In this document: in pieces, positions 21,452 through 32,562 of the stretch
Position numbering within the stretch: the first letter of the stretch is position 1
Layout of the letters: each line of letters starts with the position of its first letter
NCBI RefSeq assembly: GCF_026309355.1
Contig: NZ_JAPJZK010000001.1
Coordinates: forward strand, 4,236,501-4,300,500
DNA: 64,000 bases
Reading direction: 5' to 3'
Source: Spartinivicinus marinus
GTDB taxonomy: Bacteria; Pseudomonadota; Gammaproteobacteria; Pseudomonadales; Zooshikellaceae
The notes under the pieces: model-generated
Databases searched by the model: none
What the model was told of the DNA's origin: nothing
The model's input: only the letters and a program-made list of their open reading frames with translations
Position numbers and translations under genes: made by a program

Positions 21452-21733
21452 ATGCAATTAACGGTTTCAAAGCCAGTGGTCGGATTAAGCCTGTTATTTA
21501 TGTTGGTAGTGATGTCCGCGCTAGCAGTGGTGTATGTCTCTCACTTAAATCGACAGCAGTTTAACTTGCTGCAGGCGGAGCTGACATTGCAGTCTGAAGC
21601 ACAAGTGAAGTGGGGGCAGCTGTTATTGCAGCATAGTACGCTCACTACCCCTAGTCGGCTGGACAAAATTGCTACAGGCAAGCTTGCCATGCATATTCCA
21701 TCAAGCGAGGAAATGGTGATCGTTAAACCATGA
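21452..21733 (+). CDS. ftsL: Cell division protein FtsL
   Basis: A 93-residue bitopic protein with a short cytoplasmic start, one membrane helix (about 10-30) and a periplasmic leucine-zipper-like coiled coil (about 31-60). FtsL forms the FtsQLB complex and activates FtsWI. Sequence conservation in this family is low, so the call rests on size, topology and position between rsmH and ftsI. It overlaps ftsI by 4 bases (ATGA). Confidence 0.92.
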   Translation: MQLTVSKPVVGLSLLFMLVVMSALAVVYVSHLNRQQFNLLQAELTLQSEAQVKWGQLLLQHSTLTTPSRLDKIATGKLAMHIPSSEEMVIVKP

Positions 21734-23439
21734 GCCAGTTAAACACTCAGGTGCCAGTTTGGCGCTTTCGACTTATTGTAACTGTGCTGGTAGTGGCCTC
21801 TGCGCTAGTGGGGTGGCGCATTATTGACTTGCAGGTTATTGACCGTCATTTCCTGCAAAATGAAGGGGCGAAACGAGTAGTTCGTCACTCTGAAGTGGCT
21901 GCAACCCGAGGGATTATCTTTGATCGTAATGGTGAGCCGCTGGCTGTTAGCACGCCTGTTGTTACCATTTGGGGAAACCCAAAAGAGCTGAGCCAAACAA
22001 AGGCTCAATGGCCTGTCATTGCCAAGCACTTAGGAGTTAGCTCAAGCTACTTTGCCAAGAAAGTGAATGATAACCGTTCAAAGGAGTTTATTTACCTTAA
22101 ACGACACATGCGTCCTAAGTTGGCTCAGCAACTGTTAGCTGAAAAAGTGAGGGGGATTTATGGTATTGATGAATTTAAACGCTACTACCCGGCAGGTAGA
22201 GTGGCAGCCCATATTGTGGGGTTTACCAATATTGATGGTAAAGGCCAGGAAGGAATTGAGTTAGCTTTTGATCATTGGCTAACAGGTAAGCCAGGCCAGG
22301 TTCGTTTGTATAAAGATAGAAAAGGACGACTAGTTAGAAGTGCTGAACTGATTAAAAGTGCTCAGCCTGGTAAAGAGCTGTATTTAAGCATTGACCTTCG
22401 TGTACAAAACCTAGCGTATCGGGAGTTGGCAAAAGCGGTTAAACGGAATAATGCCTCAGGCGGTACTCTGGTGATATTGGATGTGCAAACAGGGGAAATC
22501 TTGGCGATGGTCAATCAGCCCGTATACAACCCCAACAACCGTCGCCGGGTTCGGGCGGGGGCTATTCGTAATCGAGCCATGACCGATATTTTTGAGCCAG
22601 GCTCAACACTTAAACCTTTTACCATTGCTGCTGCGCTGGAAACCGGTGAGTTCACATCATCTTCTCTGATTGATACCAGTCCTGGCTATATGATGGTTGG
22701 GCGTAAAACAATAAAAGATCACCGCAATTATGGGGTGATTGACATCACCACGGTATTAAAAAAATCCAGCAATATCGGCATGACCAAAATTATTCAGCAA
22801 GTGACGGCGCCAACAGTCGCTTCACTGTTACATCGAATGGGGTTTGGGATTGACACTGGTACGGGTTTTCCGGGTGAGAGCACAGGCCTGTTACCTTTGC
22901 GCAGTCAATGGCGGGCAACTGAGGAGGCTACCTTATCCTATGGCTATGGTATGGCAGTGACTGCTGTGCAGTTAACCCAAGCCTATGGTGTGTTAGCGAA
23001 TAGAGGAAAAAAAGTACCGACCACTTTATTGAGACTGGATGAGCAGCCGGAAGCCTCGCAGGTTATTCCCGGTAAAGTAGCACATGATGTTGTAAAAATG
23101 CTGACCAGTGTTGTGGAAAAAGGTGGTACGGGTACCCAGGGGGCAATTGATGCCTATCAGGTGGCAGGTAAAACTGGGACAGCGCGCATTGCTGAAGCAG
23201 GAGGATATTCAGAGAAAAAACACCACTCGGTGTTTAGTGGTTTGGCACCAGCTGGCAATCCAAGGCTGGCTGCTGTGGTGATGATAGATAACCCCAAAAA
23301 TAAAAAATATTACGGCGGTGAGGTGGCAGCCCCTGTTTTTTCAAAAGTGGTGGCTGGTTCCTTACAGCTATTAGGGGTATCACCGGATAATTCGGCACGT
23401 TTGGCCAAGCGTGGTCGTGACAGGAGTAACAACACATGA
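21730..23439 (+). CDS. ftsI: Septal peptidoglycan transpeptidase FtsI (PBP3)
   Basis: A 569-residue class B penicillin-binding protein that crosslinks septal peptidoglycan. One membrane helix (about 13-33) is followed by the PBP dimerisation domain and the transpeptidase domain. Active-site motifs are S292-T-L-K295, S346-S-N348 and K481-T-G483, all intact. It acts with FtsW, encoded downstream. It overlaps ftsL and murE by 4 bases each. Confidence 0.97.
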   Translation: MSQLNTQVPVWRFRLIVTVLVVASALVGWRIIDLQVIDRHFLQNEGAKRVVRHSEVAATRGIIFDRNGEPLAVSTPVVTIWGNPKELSQTKAQWPVIAKHLGVSSSYFAKKVNDNRSKEFIYLKRHMRPKLAQQLLAEKVRGIYGIDEFKRYYPAGRVAAHIVGFTNIDGKGQEGIELAFDHWLTGKPGQVRLYKDRKGRLVRSAELIKSAQPGKELYLSIDLRVQNLAYRELAKAVKRNNASGGTLVILDVQTGEILAMVNQPVYNPNNRRRVRAGAIRNRAMTDIFEPGSTLKPFTIAAALETGEFTSSSLIDTSPGYMMVGRKTIKDHRNYGVIDITTVLKKSSNIGMTKIIQQVTAPTVASLLHRMGFGIDTGTGFPGESTGLLPLRSQWRATEEATLSYGYGMAVTAVQLTQAYGVLANRGKKVPTTLLRLDEQPEASQVIPGKVAHDVVKMLTSVVEKGGTGTQGAIDAYQVAGKTGTARIAEAGGYSEKKHHSVFSGLAPAGNPRLAAVVMIDNPKNKKYYGGEVAAPVFSKVVAGSLQLLGVSPDNSARLAKRGRDRSNNT

Positions 23440-24998
23440 CAACAAAGCGGGATGACCAATCAATGCTGAAGTTGCCAATAATGCCACTTTCTCGGTTGCT
23501 GGCTGCTATCGGTCAAGCCCAAACTGGGTTTGACCCTATTATTTCAGGTGTTGCCATCGACAGCCGGCAAGTGAAACCTGGTGATTTATTTATTGCCATG
23601 CAAGGTTATCAAGTAGATGGACGCCGTTTTATTGCGGATGCCTTTGGCCAAGGAGCCGCTGCTGTTTTAGCCGAACAGTCTGGTCAATCAATGTCAGGTC
23701 AACAGGTATTAGGCCAACAAGCTGTAATCGAAGTGCCGCAATTGAATAAGCAGCTGGGAAAACTACTTAATGAATATTTTGGTTATGTGACTAACCAGAT
23801 CAATATCCTGGGTATTACCGGCACCAATGGTAAAACATCTTGTAGCCAGTTTGCTCGTCAACTGCTGAATAAATTAAACATCAATTGTGGTGTGGTGGGA
23901 ACACTTGGGTATGGCACTACTGACTCTTTAATTCCATTAGTAAACACTACACCTGATGCATTGCAACTACATCAATTTATTTATCAGCTAGTTAACCAGC
24001 AAGTACCGTATTTAGCGATGGAAGTTTCATCCCATGGTCTAGCTCAAGGCCGGGTTGAGAGTATTGCTTTTGATGTGGCGATTTTTACTAATTTAACCCG
24101 AGACCATTTGGACTATCACCAGACAATGGAAGATTATGCAGCAGCAAAAGCTCAATTATTTTCCAATATTGCTTTGCAACATGCAGTGATTAATCAGGAT
24201 GATCCTTATGCAGAACAAATGTTGGCGGCTTGTCATCCTGCCTGCCAGCGCTGGCAATATAGCTTGCAAAATACCCGTGCAGATGTGGTTGCCAGTCAAA
24301 TTCGCTATTTAAATGATGGTATTGTGGCAGTAATTGAAAGCCCTTGGGGCAAAGGGGAAATACACATTTCCTTACTGGGGCATTTTAATTTATCTAATGT
24401 GTTGGCAGTCATTACTGGCTTAGCTGCTAATGGTATTGAGTTTAATCGTTTGCTTGATGCGGCTGAAACACTTAAACCTGTGACAGGTAGACTACAAACT
24501 GTAAAAAGTGCTGAAGACACCAATGAAAAAAAACAGGGAACAGATAAGCCAGCAGTGGTAGTGGATTATGCTCATACGCCAGATGCATTGGTCCAATTAC
24601 TGAAAGCGGTTCGCTTACATAGTAATCAGAAAATCATTTGTGTATTTGGTTGTGGTGGGGACCGAGATAAAGGAAAACGCCCCGAAATGGCGCAGGCTGC
24701 TTATGAGTATGCTGATCATCTGGTTATTACATCGGATAACCCCCGTACGGAAAACCCTAAAGCTATTTTAGATGATATTTGTCAGGGCCTACCTACTGCC
24801 CCAGAGTTACCCATTGACATTATCGAAGATAGAAGAGAAGCCATTCAGGGTGCCATTGAATTAGCTAAAGCCAATGATATTGTGGTTATTGCCGGAAAGG
24901 GTCATGAAAATTACCAGGAAATAATGGGCAAACGACTACCTTTTAGCGATTTTGAGCAGGCTACACAAGCATTATTACATTGGAGTAGCCATGATTAA
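23436..24998 (+). CDS. murE: UDP-MurNAc-tripeptide synthetase (meso-DAP adding)
   Basis: A 520-residue Mur ligase that adds the third stem-peptide residue in the cytoplasm. The P-loop GITGTNGKT lies at 126-134. The D434-N-P-R437 motif is the known signature for meso-diaminopimelate rather than lysine. It starts by a 4-base overlap with ftsI and overlaps murF by 8 bases. A stretch around residues 350-365 (TNEKKQGTDKP) is slightly longer than usual. Confidence 0.97.
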   Translation: MTTKRDDQSMLKLPIMPLSRLLAAIGQAQTGFDPIISGVAIDSRQVKPGDLFIAMQGYQVDGRRFIADAFGQGAAAVLAEQSGQSMSGQQVLGQQAVIEVPQLNKQLGKLLNEYFGYVTNQINILGITGTNGKTSCSQFARQLLNKLNINCGVVGTLGYGTTDSLIPLVNTTPDALQLHQFIYQLVNQQVPYLAMEVSSHGLAQGRVESIAFDVAIFTNLTRDHLDYHQTMEDYAAAKAQLFSNIALQHAVINQDDPYAEQMLAACHPACQRWQYSLQNTRADVVASQIRYLNDGIVAVIESPWGKGEIHISLLGHFNLSNVLAVITGLAANGIEFNRLLDAAETLKPVTGRLQTVKSAEDTNEKKQGTDKPAVVVDYAHTPDALVQLLKAVRLHSNQKIICVFGCGGDRDKGKRPEMAQAAYEYADHLVITSDNPRTENPKAILDDICQGLPTAPELPIDIIEDRREAIQGAIELAKANDIVVIAGKGHENYQEIMGKRLPFSDFEQATQALLHWSSHD

Positions 24999-26376
24999 GC
25001 GTAATCAACTCAGTACTATTCATCGTCTAATACCTGGTAGCCAGTTACTAGGTGATGACCAAGCTTTTTCTAGTTTAAGTATTGATACTCGTACTATTCA
25101 GCCAGATGAATTATTTATTGCTTTAAAAGGCCCACACTTTGATGGCCATGATTATATTGCAATAGCTAAACAACAAGGGGCTGTTGCTGCCGTTGTTGAA
25201 AAACCCATGGGTGCTGAAAAAACAGGGGGAAAACTTATTTCTCAGCTCGTTGTTGAGGATAGCCGAATAGCCTTAGGACTGATTGGTCAAATTAACCGTG
25301 AAGATTTCTCGGGGCCTTTAGTGGCATTAACAGGGAGTAGTGGTAAAACCACGGTTAAAGAAATGCTAGCGGCTATTTTTAAACAACAAGGCCCTACGTT
25401 ATCTACTGCTGGTAATTTAAATAATGATTTAGGCGCTCCGCTAACGTTAAGTCGTTTAACGGCGGAACACCGGTATGCGGTTATTGAGCTTGGCGCTAAT
25501 ACTATAGGAGAAATTGCTTACACGAGTCGATTAAGTCAGCCTACGATATGCCTGATTAATAATGTTATGGCCGCTCATTTAGAAGGGTTTGGCTCGTTAG
25601 AAAATACCGCGCAAGCTAAGGGTGAAATTACCCAAGGGTTAGTGAATAACGGTACTGCAATATTTAATGCAGACGATCAGTTTTTTGATTATTGGAAAAC
25701 ACTGTTATCAGGCAATCAAAAATTATTAAGTTTCAGTGTTACAAATACTGAAGCAAATGTATATGCAACTCATGTTGAGCTTATTGATCAGGGATTTCAG
25801 TTCAAAATACATCTACTGGATCACTGTTTTAGCGTAACGCTTCCCTTACCAGGACGGCATAATATCGCAAATGCTCTGGCAGCAGCGACTGCTGCCTTTG
25901 CGGCAGGCTGCAGCCCACAGGCAATTGCTTTAGGTTTGCAGGAAATGCAGCCTGTTGCTGGGCGGGGTGTCCAGCTATCAGGCAAAAAGGGGAGTCGGCT
26001 GATTGATGATACCTATAATGCAAACCCTGGTTCAGTAAAAGCTGCCATTCAGCTATTAGCTCAATATCCCGGCAAAAGGATATTGGTGTTAGGTGAGATG
26101 GGAGAATTAGGTGAAAAAGCGGGCGAGCTGCACTTTGAGGTGGGCCAGTTTGCCAAGCAACAAGGTTTGGATGGCTTATATGCAGTAGGGCTGCTTACTG
26201 AGCAAAGTGTCATTGGGTTTGGTGAAGGTGCACAACACTTTACAAATAAAGCCGAGTTGGTTGAGTTTTTAGATAAGCAATTAAGTGAGTCGTTAGTGGT
26301 TTTAATTAAAGGTTCTCGTAGTGCCAAAATGGAAACAGTGGTTGCTGCTTGTCGAATGACAGGGGGTAATGGCTAA
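24991..26376 (+). CDS. murF: UDP-MurNAc-tripeptide--D-Ala-D-Ala ligase
   Basis: A 461-residue Mur ligase that adds D-alanyl-D-alanine to complete the pentapeptide precursor. P-loop GSSGKTT at 115-121. The NDLGAPLTL block (about 147-155) and the DDTYNANP block are conserved. An in-frame start at 24952 would place 13 extra residues within murE. The ATG at 24991 gives the usual [10 protein letters not shown] start and an 8-base overlap. Its stop shares a base with the mraY start (TAATG). Confidence 0.97.
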   Translation: MIKRNQLSTIHRLIPGSQLLGDDQAFSSLSIDTRTIQPDELFIALKGPHFDGHDYIAIAKQQGAVAAVVEKPMGAEKTGGKLISQLVVEDSRIALGLIGQINREDFSGPLVALTGSSGKTTVKEMLAAIFKQQGPTLSTAGNLNNDLGAPLTLSRLTAEHRYAVIELGANTIGEIAYTSRLSQPTICLINNVMAAHLEGFGSLENTAQAKGEITQGLVNNGTAIFNADDQFFDYWKTLLSGNQKLLSFSVTNTEANVYATHVELIDQGFQFKIHLLDHCFSVTLPLPGRHNIANALAAATAAFAAGCSPQAIALGLQEMQPVAGRGVQLSGKKGSRLIDDTYNANPGSVKAAIQLLAQYPGKRILVLGEMGELGEKAGELHFEVGQFAKQQGLDGLYAVGLLTEQSVIGFGEGAQHFTNKAELVEFLDKQLSESLVVLIKGSRSAKMETVVAACRMTGGNG

Positions 26377-27455
26377 TGTTGTTGTGGCTAGCTGAGCTGT
26401 TAGCAAGTTATGAAAGCAGTTTTAGGGTTTTTCAATATTTAACCTTACGCGCTATTTTTGGTGTGTTAACTGCATTAGGAATGTCGTTATGGCTTGGACC
26501 AAAGATTATTAGGCATTTAACCAGCCGCCAAATTGGGCAGGCGGTTCGTGATGATGGCCCCCAATCCCACTTAAGTAAAGCGGGTACGCCTACTATGGGA
26601 GGGGCACTGATTATCGTAGCGATTGGAATTAGCACTTTATTATGGGCTGATTTATCCAATCATTATGTATGGGTAGTGTTAGCTGTCACTTTTATTTTTG
26701 GAGCTGTTGGTTGGGTTGATGACTATAGAAAAGTCATCGAGAAAAACTCCCGTGGTCTCCCTGCCCGTTGGAAATATTTCTGGCAATCGGTTGCAGGGTT
26801 AGGGGCAGCAGTTTTTTTATACCAAACCTCCACTCCCGATCAGTTGCAATTAATTGTGCCGGTATTTAAAGAAGTAACCATTAATTTAGGCATATTTTTT
26901 ATTGTGCTGACTTACTTCGTCATAGTCGGTAGCAGTAATGCAGTTAACTTAACTGATGGTTTGGATGGTTTAGCCATTATGCCAACCGTAATGGTTGCAG
27001 GTGCACTAGGTATATTTGCTTATTTAACAGGACACGTGGGGTTTGCTGAATATTTGCATATTCCCTATATCAAAGGCAGTGGTGAATTAGTTGTCATTTG
27101 TGCGGCCATGGTGGGCGCAGGGCTTGGGTTTTTATGGTTTAACACTTATCCAGCACAGGTTTTCATGGGAGATGTAGGTGCACTCTCCTTGGGGGCGGCG
27201 CTGGGGGTCATTGCGGTAATTGTACGACAGGAAATTGTTCTGTTTATCATGGGGGGAGTATTTGTAATGGAAACCGTCTCTGTGATTTTACAGGTAGGTT
27301 CCTACAAATTAACAGGACGTCGTATTTTCCGCATGGCCCCTTTGCACCATCACTTTGAATTGAAGGGCTGGCCAGAACCACGGGTTATTGTCCGGTTTTG
27401 GATAATTACCTTAATGCTGGTTTTAGTGGGCTTGGCCACCTTAAAAGTACGTTAA
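26376..27455 (+). CDS. mraY: Phospho-N-acetylmuramoyl-pentapeptide-transferase
   Basis: A 359-residue polytopic membrane enzyme (ten helices expected) that moves phospho-MurNAc-pentapeptide to undecaprenyl phosphate, forming lipid I. Signature blocks are GWVDDYRKV near residue 115, [10 protein letters not shown] with D194 and D197, [15 protein letters not shown] and the cytoplasmic APLHHHFE loop. Length is near the E. coli enzyme (360). It overlaps murF by one base. Confidence 0.97.
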   Translation: MLLWLAELLASYESSFRVFQYLTLRAIFGVLTALGMSLWLGPKIIRHLTSRQIGQAVRDDGPQSHLSKAGTPTMGGALIIVAIGISTLLWADLSNHYVWVVLAVTFIFGAVGWVDDYRKVIEKNSRGLPARWKYFWQSVAGLGAAVFLYQTSTPDQLQLIVPVFKEVTINLGIFFIVLTYFVIVGSSNAVNLTDGLDGLAIMPTVMVAGALGIFAYLTGHVGFAEYLHIPYIKGSGELVVICAAMVGAGLGFLWFNTYPAQVFMGDVGALSLGAALGVIAVIVRQEIVLFIMGGVFVMETVSVILQVGSYKLTGRRIFRMAPLHHHFELKGWPEPRVIVRFWIITLMLVLVGLATLKVR

Positions 27456-27491
27456 TGTAAATAAATAGTTTGAAAACGGGTGAGGCAGTAA

Positions 27492-28856
27492 TTGGACACT
27501 AAAATGATTACATCAGACCAGCTAAGAATAGTTATTGGTTTGGGTAAAACCGGCTATTCCTGTGCCCGTTTTTTAGCTGAACAAGGCCATCGGGTAATGG
27601 TAGTCGACTCACGACAGTCGCCGCCTTACTTGCCACAATTGCAACAGGATTTTCCAGAATTGCCCATCAAATTGGGTGTATTTGATAGTAATCTGTTAAA
27701 GCAAGCCTCAGAGTTAATTGTTAGCCCAGGTATTGCACTTGCTGAACCAGCTATTGCTGAAGCGGTTGCTTCAGGTGTGCCCGCAATAGGTGATATTGAG
27801 CTATTTGCTCGTGCTGTAGGTAATACGCCAGTCATAGCAATCACTGGCTCCAATGGTAAAAGTACAGTCACCACTTTGGTTGGCGAAATAGCACAGGCGG
27901 CGGGTATTAAAGTAGCGGTTGGTGGCAATATTGGGCGGCCTGTACTGGAGTTATTAACTGAAAAAGCAGATTTATACGTGCTCGAACTGTCGAGCTTTCA
28001 GTTAGAAACTACTTATTCGCTACAACCTGCGGTGGCTTGTATTTTAAATATCAGCCCAGACCATATGGATCGTTATGCTGACTTAGCTGCTTATCATCAA
28101 GCGAAGCAGCGAATTTATAGAGGTGCACAAAGTGTGGTGTTTAATCGCCAAGATGCTTTAACTCAACCCCTCGTTCCAAGTAGTGTACCTCAAGTGTCGT
28201 TTGGACTGAATGAGCCTGACTTGAAACATTTTGGCTGTCGGCAATCAAATAATGGTGTGCAACTGTCGTATGGTTTGAATGATTGGCTGGAAAGCTCGCA
28301 GCTATTGATTAAAGGTCGTCATAATCAAGCGAATGTACTGGCGGCACTGGCAATTGGTCAGCAATTACAATGGTCAAAAACTACCATGTTGGCAGCTATA
28401 CAACAGTTTAAAGGTTTGCCTCACCGTTGCGAGTGGGTTGCTGAATATAATCAGATCACTTTTATTAATGATACTAAAGCCACTAATGTGGGGGCTGCTA
28501 AAGCATCTATAGAGGGTTTAGGTGAGCAGCTAACTGGAAAAATTATTTTATTGGCAGGTGGTGATGGCAAAGGAGCTGACTTTAGTGAGCTGAAACCTGC
28601 CATTGCAAAGTATGTGAAATGCTTATTGACCTATGGTGATGATGGTGAACGTTTAGCGGCTGAAGTAACGGGTGCTGCTTTTCAGCAGCCAGTTGCTGAC
28701 TTAGTTGAAGCGGTTAAAAAAGCGTTTCATTATGCTGAGCCAGGCGATCTAGTGTTATTAGCACCAGCCTGTGCCAGCTTTGATATGTTTTCAAACTTTG
28801 AGCAGCGTGGAGAGGTATTTAAAAAAGAAGTCATGAGGTTGGTTGATGCTCAGTAA
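27492..28856 (+). CDS. murD: UDP-MurNAc-L-alanine--D-glutamate ligase
   Basis: A 454-residue Mur ligase. The N-terminal Rossmann-like UDP-binding domain (IVIGLGKTG near 13-21) is followed by the P-loop GSNGKST (119-125) and the C-terminal domain. Start choice: the TTG at 27492 has GTGAGG about 8 bases upstream, while the ATG at 27504 has no clear ribosome site. TTG is kept with moderate confidence. The gene follows mraY after 36 bases and overlaps ftsW by 11 bases. Confidence 0.95.
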   Translation: MDTKMITSDQLRIVIGLGKTGYSCARFLAEQGHRVMVVDSRQSPPYLPQLQQDFPELPIKLGVFDSNLLKQASELIVSPGIALAEPAIAEAVASGVPAIGDIELFARAVGNTPVIAITGSNGKSTVTTLVGEIAQAAGIKVAVGGNIGRPVLELLTEKADLYVLELSSFQLETTYSLQPAVACILNISPDHMDRYADLAAYHQAKQRIYRGAQSVVFNRQDALTQPLVPSSVPQVSFGLNEPDLKHFGCRQSNNGVQLSYGLNDWLESSQLLIKGRHNQANVLAALAIGQQLQWSKTTMLAAIQQFKGLPHRCEWVAEYNQITFINDTKATNVGAAKASIEGLGEQLTGKIILLAGGDGKGADFSELKPAIAKYVKCLLTYGDDGERLAAEVTGAAFQQPVADLVEAVKKAFHYAEPGDLVLLAPACASFDMFSNFEQRGEVFKKEVMRLVDAQ

Positions 28857-30009
28857 ATCACTGAATAACTCAGCTGTTGATCTGCCATTGTTGCTGATTG
28901 CAATCATGCTGTTAGCGCTGGGTTTGGTTATGGTGACATCAGCATCAATTGAAGTAGCGGCTTCTCAATATAAAGACCCGCTGTTTCATTTTTACCGACA
29001 ATTGACTTATTTATTAATCAGTTTATTGTTGGCCGGCTGCGTTTTCATGGTACCGATGAATAGTTGGCTGCGGTTTGGCCCTGCATTACTTTTTGCTGCA
29101 ATGGGGCTGTTAATTGCTGTGCTGCTGATTGGCCGTGAAATTAACGGCAGTGTGCGCTGGATTAGTTTAGGGCTTTTTAACTTACAAGCTTCTGAACTAG
29201 CGAAGTTATTTTTTATTGTTTATTTGGCAGGATATTCTGTCAGGCAACAAGAAGCAGTGCAAAATACCTGGCTGGGGCTTATTAAACCCATGGGGTTGCT
29301 ATCTATCGCTACTTTTTTGTTGCTGCTTGAGCCTGATTTTGGAGCAGTGGTTGTATTGATGAGTACGGCCATTGGTATGTTATTTATGGCTGGGGTTAAG
29401 CTGTGGCGGTTTTCTATTTTAATTTTGGTTTGTGCGGGTGCGGCAGCAGCGATTGCGGTATCACAGCCTTATCGGATGGCTAGGCTAACTACTTATATTG
29501 ACCCGTGGAGTCATCAGTTTGATAGTGGTTATCAACTTACGCAGGCGTTAATTGCATTTGGTCGTGGAGAGTGGTTTGGCGTTGGATTAGGTAATAGTAT
29601 TCAGAAGTCGTTTTATTTACCAGAGGCCCATACAGATTTTGTGTTTGCTGTATTGGCTGAAGAAACTGGGTTGGTCGGTGCGCTACTTGTTATTAGTTTG
29701 TTGATTGGGCTAACTCTACGGTCACTGTTTATTGGCTTGCAAGCACAACAACGAGGCTTAACTTTTTCTGGGTATTTAGCTTATGGCATTGGCTTATTAT
29801 TTGGTATGCAGTCATTGATTAATATTGGTGTGAATACAGGATTATTACCTACTAAAGGGTTAACACTACCTTTTTTAAGTTATGGTGGTAGTAGCTTAAT
29901 TGTTAACTGTCTTGCGTTAGCAGTTTTATTTCGTATTGACTATGAATCTAGGCTTGTTATGAATAAGCCTTCCCCAAAAAGGCGTAAAAAAGGGAGGGCA
30001 GGAAAATGA
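28846..30009 (+). CDS. ftsW: Septal peptidoglycan glycosyltransferase FtsW
   Basis: A 387-residue SEDS-family protein with about ten membrane helices that polymerises lipid II at the septum together with FtsI. Conserved blocks include LAEETGLVGALLV and the C-terminal LPTKGLTLPFLSYGGSS. The ATG at 28846, with GAGG just upstream inside murD, is used; a TTG one codon earlier is possible. It ends in a basic tail and overlaps murG by 4 bases. Confidence 0.96.
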   Translation: MLSKSLNNSAVDLPLLLIAIMLLALGLVMVTSASIEVAASQYKDPLFHFYRQLTYLLISLLLAGCVFMVPMNSWLRFGPALLFAAMGLLIAVLLIGREINGSVRWISLGLFNLQASELAKLFFIVYLAGYSVRQQEAVQNTWLGLIKPMGLLSIATFLLLLEPDFGAVVVLMSTAIGMLFMAGVKLWRFSILILVCAGAAAAIAVSQPYRMARLTTYIDPWSHQFDSGYQLTQALIAFGRGEWFGVGLGNSIQKSFYLPEAHTDFVFAVLAEETGLVGALLVISLLIGLTLRSLFIGLQAQQRGLTFSGYLAYGIGLLFGMQSLINIGVNTGLLPTKGLTLPFLSYGGSSLIVNCLALAVLFRIDYESRLVMNKPSPKRRKKGRAGK

Positions 30010-31094
30010 GTCAATCGCCAAATAAAGGCACAGTCGTTGTGATGGCTGGAGGTACAGGCGGACATATTTTCCCTGCGTTAGCAACAGCCAACTTATTTAA
30101 AGATAAAGGCTATCAAGTCCATTGGCTAGGCACAGAAAATAGTATGGAAGCGGAGTTGATCCCTAAATACAATTTACCAATCAGCTTGATTCCTATAAAA
30201 GGTATTCGTGGTAAAGGCGTAATGGGATTAATTAAGGCTCCAGTACGTTTAATACGTTCTATTTGGCAGGCAAGAAAATTATTTAAACAGTTAAAGCCTG
30301 TTTGTGTTTTAGGTATGGGTGGTTTTGTAACTGGGCCTGGTGGTGTTGCTGCAAAACTGTTGGGCATACCGTTGGTGATTCATGAACAAAATGCAATTCC
30401 TGGCTTAACTAATCAGTTGCTGGCTAAGGTGGCAAACCGGGTGTTGGAAGCATTTCCTGGTACATTCCAAAGCCAGCAAAAAGTATTTTGTACTGGGAAC
30501 CCTGTTCGCTCTGAAATTGTTAATGTTGATAATTCTAAGCAATCCCAGCAGCTACTTAAATTATTAGTGGTTGGAGGAAGTCTGGGAGCTAAAGCGATCA
30601 ATGATATTATGCCGGCTGTGGTAAAAAGCTGTGTTAAACAAGGGGTTTCTCTTGAACTGTGGCATCAAACAGGTAAACAGCACTTTACTGAAGTTAAAAC
30701 AGCTTATCAGGCTGAAAATTTTCCTAATATTAAGGTTGAGCCTTTCATTGCAGATATGGCAGCTGCTTATCAATGGGCGGATCTGGTTTTATGTAGAGCC
30801 GGGGCACTCACAATTTCTGAATTAGCCAGTGCAGGAGTAGCGGCATTATTAGTGCCTTACCCGTTTGCTGTTGATGACCACCAGACCAAAAATGCTGAGT
30901 TTTTAGTGCGTAATGAAGCTGCGGTATTAATGCCACAGTCAACATTAACGGTTGATAAACTGGTAGATATGTTAATTGATTTTTCAAAATCCCCTGAAAA
31001 ACTTGTTGCAATGGCAACTAATGCCCACCAGCTTGCTGAGCCTGCAGCTACTGACAAAGTTGTTCAGCACTGCTTGGAGATAAGTTATGGCTAA
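30006..31094 (+). CDS. murG: Lipid II synthase MurG (GT28)
   Basis: A 362-residue GT-B glycosyltransferase that adds GlcNAc to lipid I on the inner face of the membrane. The N-terminal glycine loop GGTGGH lies at 15-20. The second domain carries GGSLGA near 190 and the UDP-GlcNAc-binding [12 protein letters not shown] near 262-273. It overlaps ftsW by 4 bases and murC by 8. Confidence 0.97.
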   Translation: MSQSPNKGTVVVMAGGTGGHIFPALATANLFKDKGYQVHWLGTENSMEAELIPKYNLPISLIPIKGIRGKGVMGLIKAPVRLIRSIWQARKLFKQLKPVCVLGMGGFVTGPGGVAAKLLGIPLVIHEQNAIPGLTNQLLAKVANRVLEAFPGTFQSQQKVFCTGNPVRSEIVNVDNSKQSQQLLKLLVVGGSLGAKAINDIMPAVVKSCVKQGVSLELWHQTGKQHFTEVKTAYQAENFPNIKVEPFIADMAAAYQWADLVLCRAGALTISELASAGVAALLVPYPFAVDDHQTKNAEFLVRNEAAVLMPQSTLTVDKLVDMLIDFSKSPEKLVAMATNAHQLAEPAATDKVVQHCLEISYG

Positions 31095-32562
31095 CCATAC
31101 ACAACAGTTATCGACTATTTTTGAAGTGCCTGAAATGCGTCGAGTGCGCCGAATTCACTTTGTTGGGATTGGTGGCGCAGGGATGTGCGGCATTGCTGAA
31201 GTATTATTAAATCAGGGGTACGAGATCAGTGGCTCTGATATAAAAGCATCAACAGTCACTGATCGGTTAGCCTCTTTGGGCGTAATAATTTGTATTGGTC
31301 ACCGGCCTGAGCATGTAGAAAATGTCAGTGTAGTGGTGGTATCTACAGCGGTAGCAGCGAATAACCCAGAAGTATTAGCGGCTCAAAAACAGCGTATTCC
31401 TGTTGTTCCCAGGGCTGAAATGCTGGCAGAGCTAATGCGATATCGACATGGCATTGCTATAGCAGGTACCCATGGTAAAACCACAACGACTAGCTTAATG
31501 GCCTCTGTGTTGGCCCAGGGCGGTTTTGACCCTACGTTTATTATTGGTGGAAAATTAAATTCTGCAGGCACGAATGCTAAATTAGGTGGCAGCCGTTATT
31601 TGGTGGCTGAAGCAGATGAAAGCGATGCCTCTTTTTTACACTTGCAGCCTATGATTACAGTGGTTACCAATATTGATGCTGATCATATGGCAACCTATGA
31701 AGGAGATTTTGAAAAACTCAAACAAACCTTTATTGATTTCTTACACCACTTGCCGTTTTATGGGCTGGCTGTGTTATGTGTTGATGATCCAGTGGTAAGA
31801 GAAATTTTACCCCAGGTTAAACGACCTATTGTTACCTATGGCCTGACTGAAGATGCTGATTATTGGGCTGATAATATTCAGCAGCAAGCAACACAGACCA
31901 CTTTCTCTGTTCATTGTGCAGGTGAAGAAACGCCATTTGAAATTACCCTTAATATGCCAGGTAAACATAATGTTTTAAATGCTTTGGCGACGATTGCTAT
32001 AGCTAAAGATGAAGGTATAGCAAATCAAGACATTATTACGGCATTGGTGAATTTTCAGGGAGTGGGGCGTCGCTTCCAGGTTTATGGAGAGTTTGAAACA
32101 GGTGTCGGTAAGGCGATGCTGGTGGATGATTACGGTCATCACCCGCGAGAGGTTGAAGCAACTGTTAAGGCAATTCGACAGGGTTGGCCTGAAAAAAGGT
32201 TGGTGATGATTTATCAACCACACCGCTATAGCCGCACCCGTGATCTTTATGAAGACTTTGTTGATGTGCTATCAGAGGTCGATGTTTTACTGTTAATGGA
32301 AGTCTATCCAGCAGGTGAAAAACCTATAAAAGGAGCGGATGGGCCAAGTTTATGTCGCAGTATTCGTCAACGGGGCAAGCTGGAACCTATTTATGTAAAA
32401 CGAGACTCAGATATTACCAGTGTGCTGAGGGATGTTATTCAAGATGGAGATTTATTAATCACCCAAGGAGCTGGTGATATCGGTGGGCTTGCAAGCCACT
32501 TGGCAGAAATTAAGTGCTGCTTTGTCAAAGATGAAAACTTAGCTGAAAAAGGTGATGCATGA
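31087..32562 (+). CDS. murC: UDP-N-acetylmuramate--L-alanine ligase
   Basis: A 491-residue Mur ligase that attaches the first stem-peptide residue. The UDP-binding [14 protein letters not shown] (28-41) is followed by the P-loop GTHGKTT (127-133), the [10 protein letters not shown] block and the C-terminal [13 protein letters not shown] block, all diagnostic of MurC. It overlaps its neighbours murG and ddlB by 8 and 4 bases. Confidence 0.97.
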   Translation: MANHTQQLSTIFEVPEMRRVRRIHFVGIGGAGMCGIAEVLLNQGYEISGSDIKASTVTDRLASLGVIICIGHRPEHVENVSVVVVSTAVAANNPEVLAAQKQRIPVVPRAEMLAELMRYRHGIAIAGTHGKTTTTSLMASVLAQGGFDPTFIIGGKLNSAGTNAKLGGSRYLVAEADESDASFLHLQPMITVVTNIDADHMATYEGDFEKLKQTFIDFLHHLPFYGLAVLCVDDPVVREILPQVKRPIVTYGLTEDADYWADNIQQQATQTTFSVHCAGEETPFEITLNMPGKHNVLNALATIAIAKDEGIANQDIITALVNFQGVGRRFQVYGEFETGVGKAMLVDDYGHHPREVEATVKAIRQGWPEKRLVMIYQPHRYSRTRDLYEDFVDVLSEVDVLLLMEVYPAGEKPIKGADGPSLCRSIRQRGKLEPIYVKRDSDITSVLRDVIQDGDLLITQGAGDIGGLASHLAEIKCCFVKDENLAEKGDA

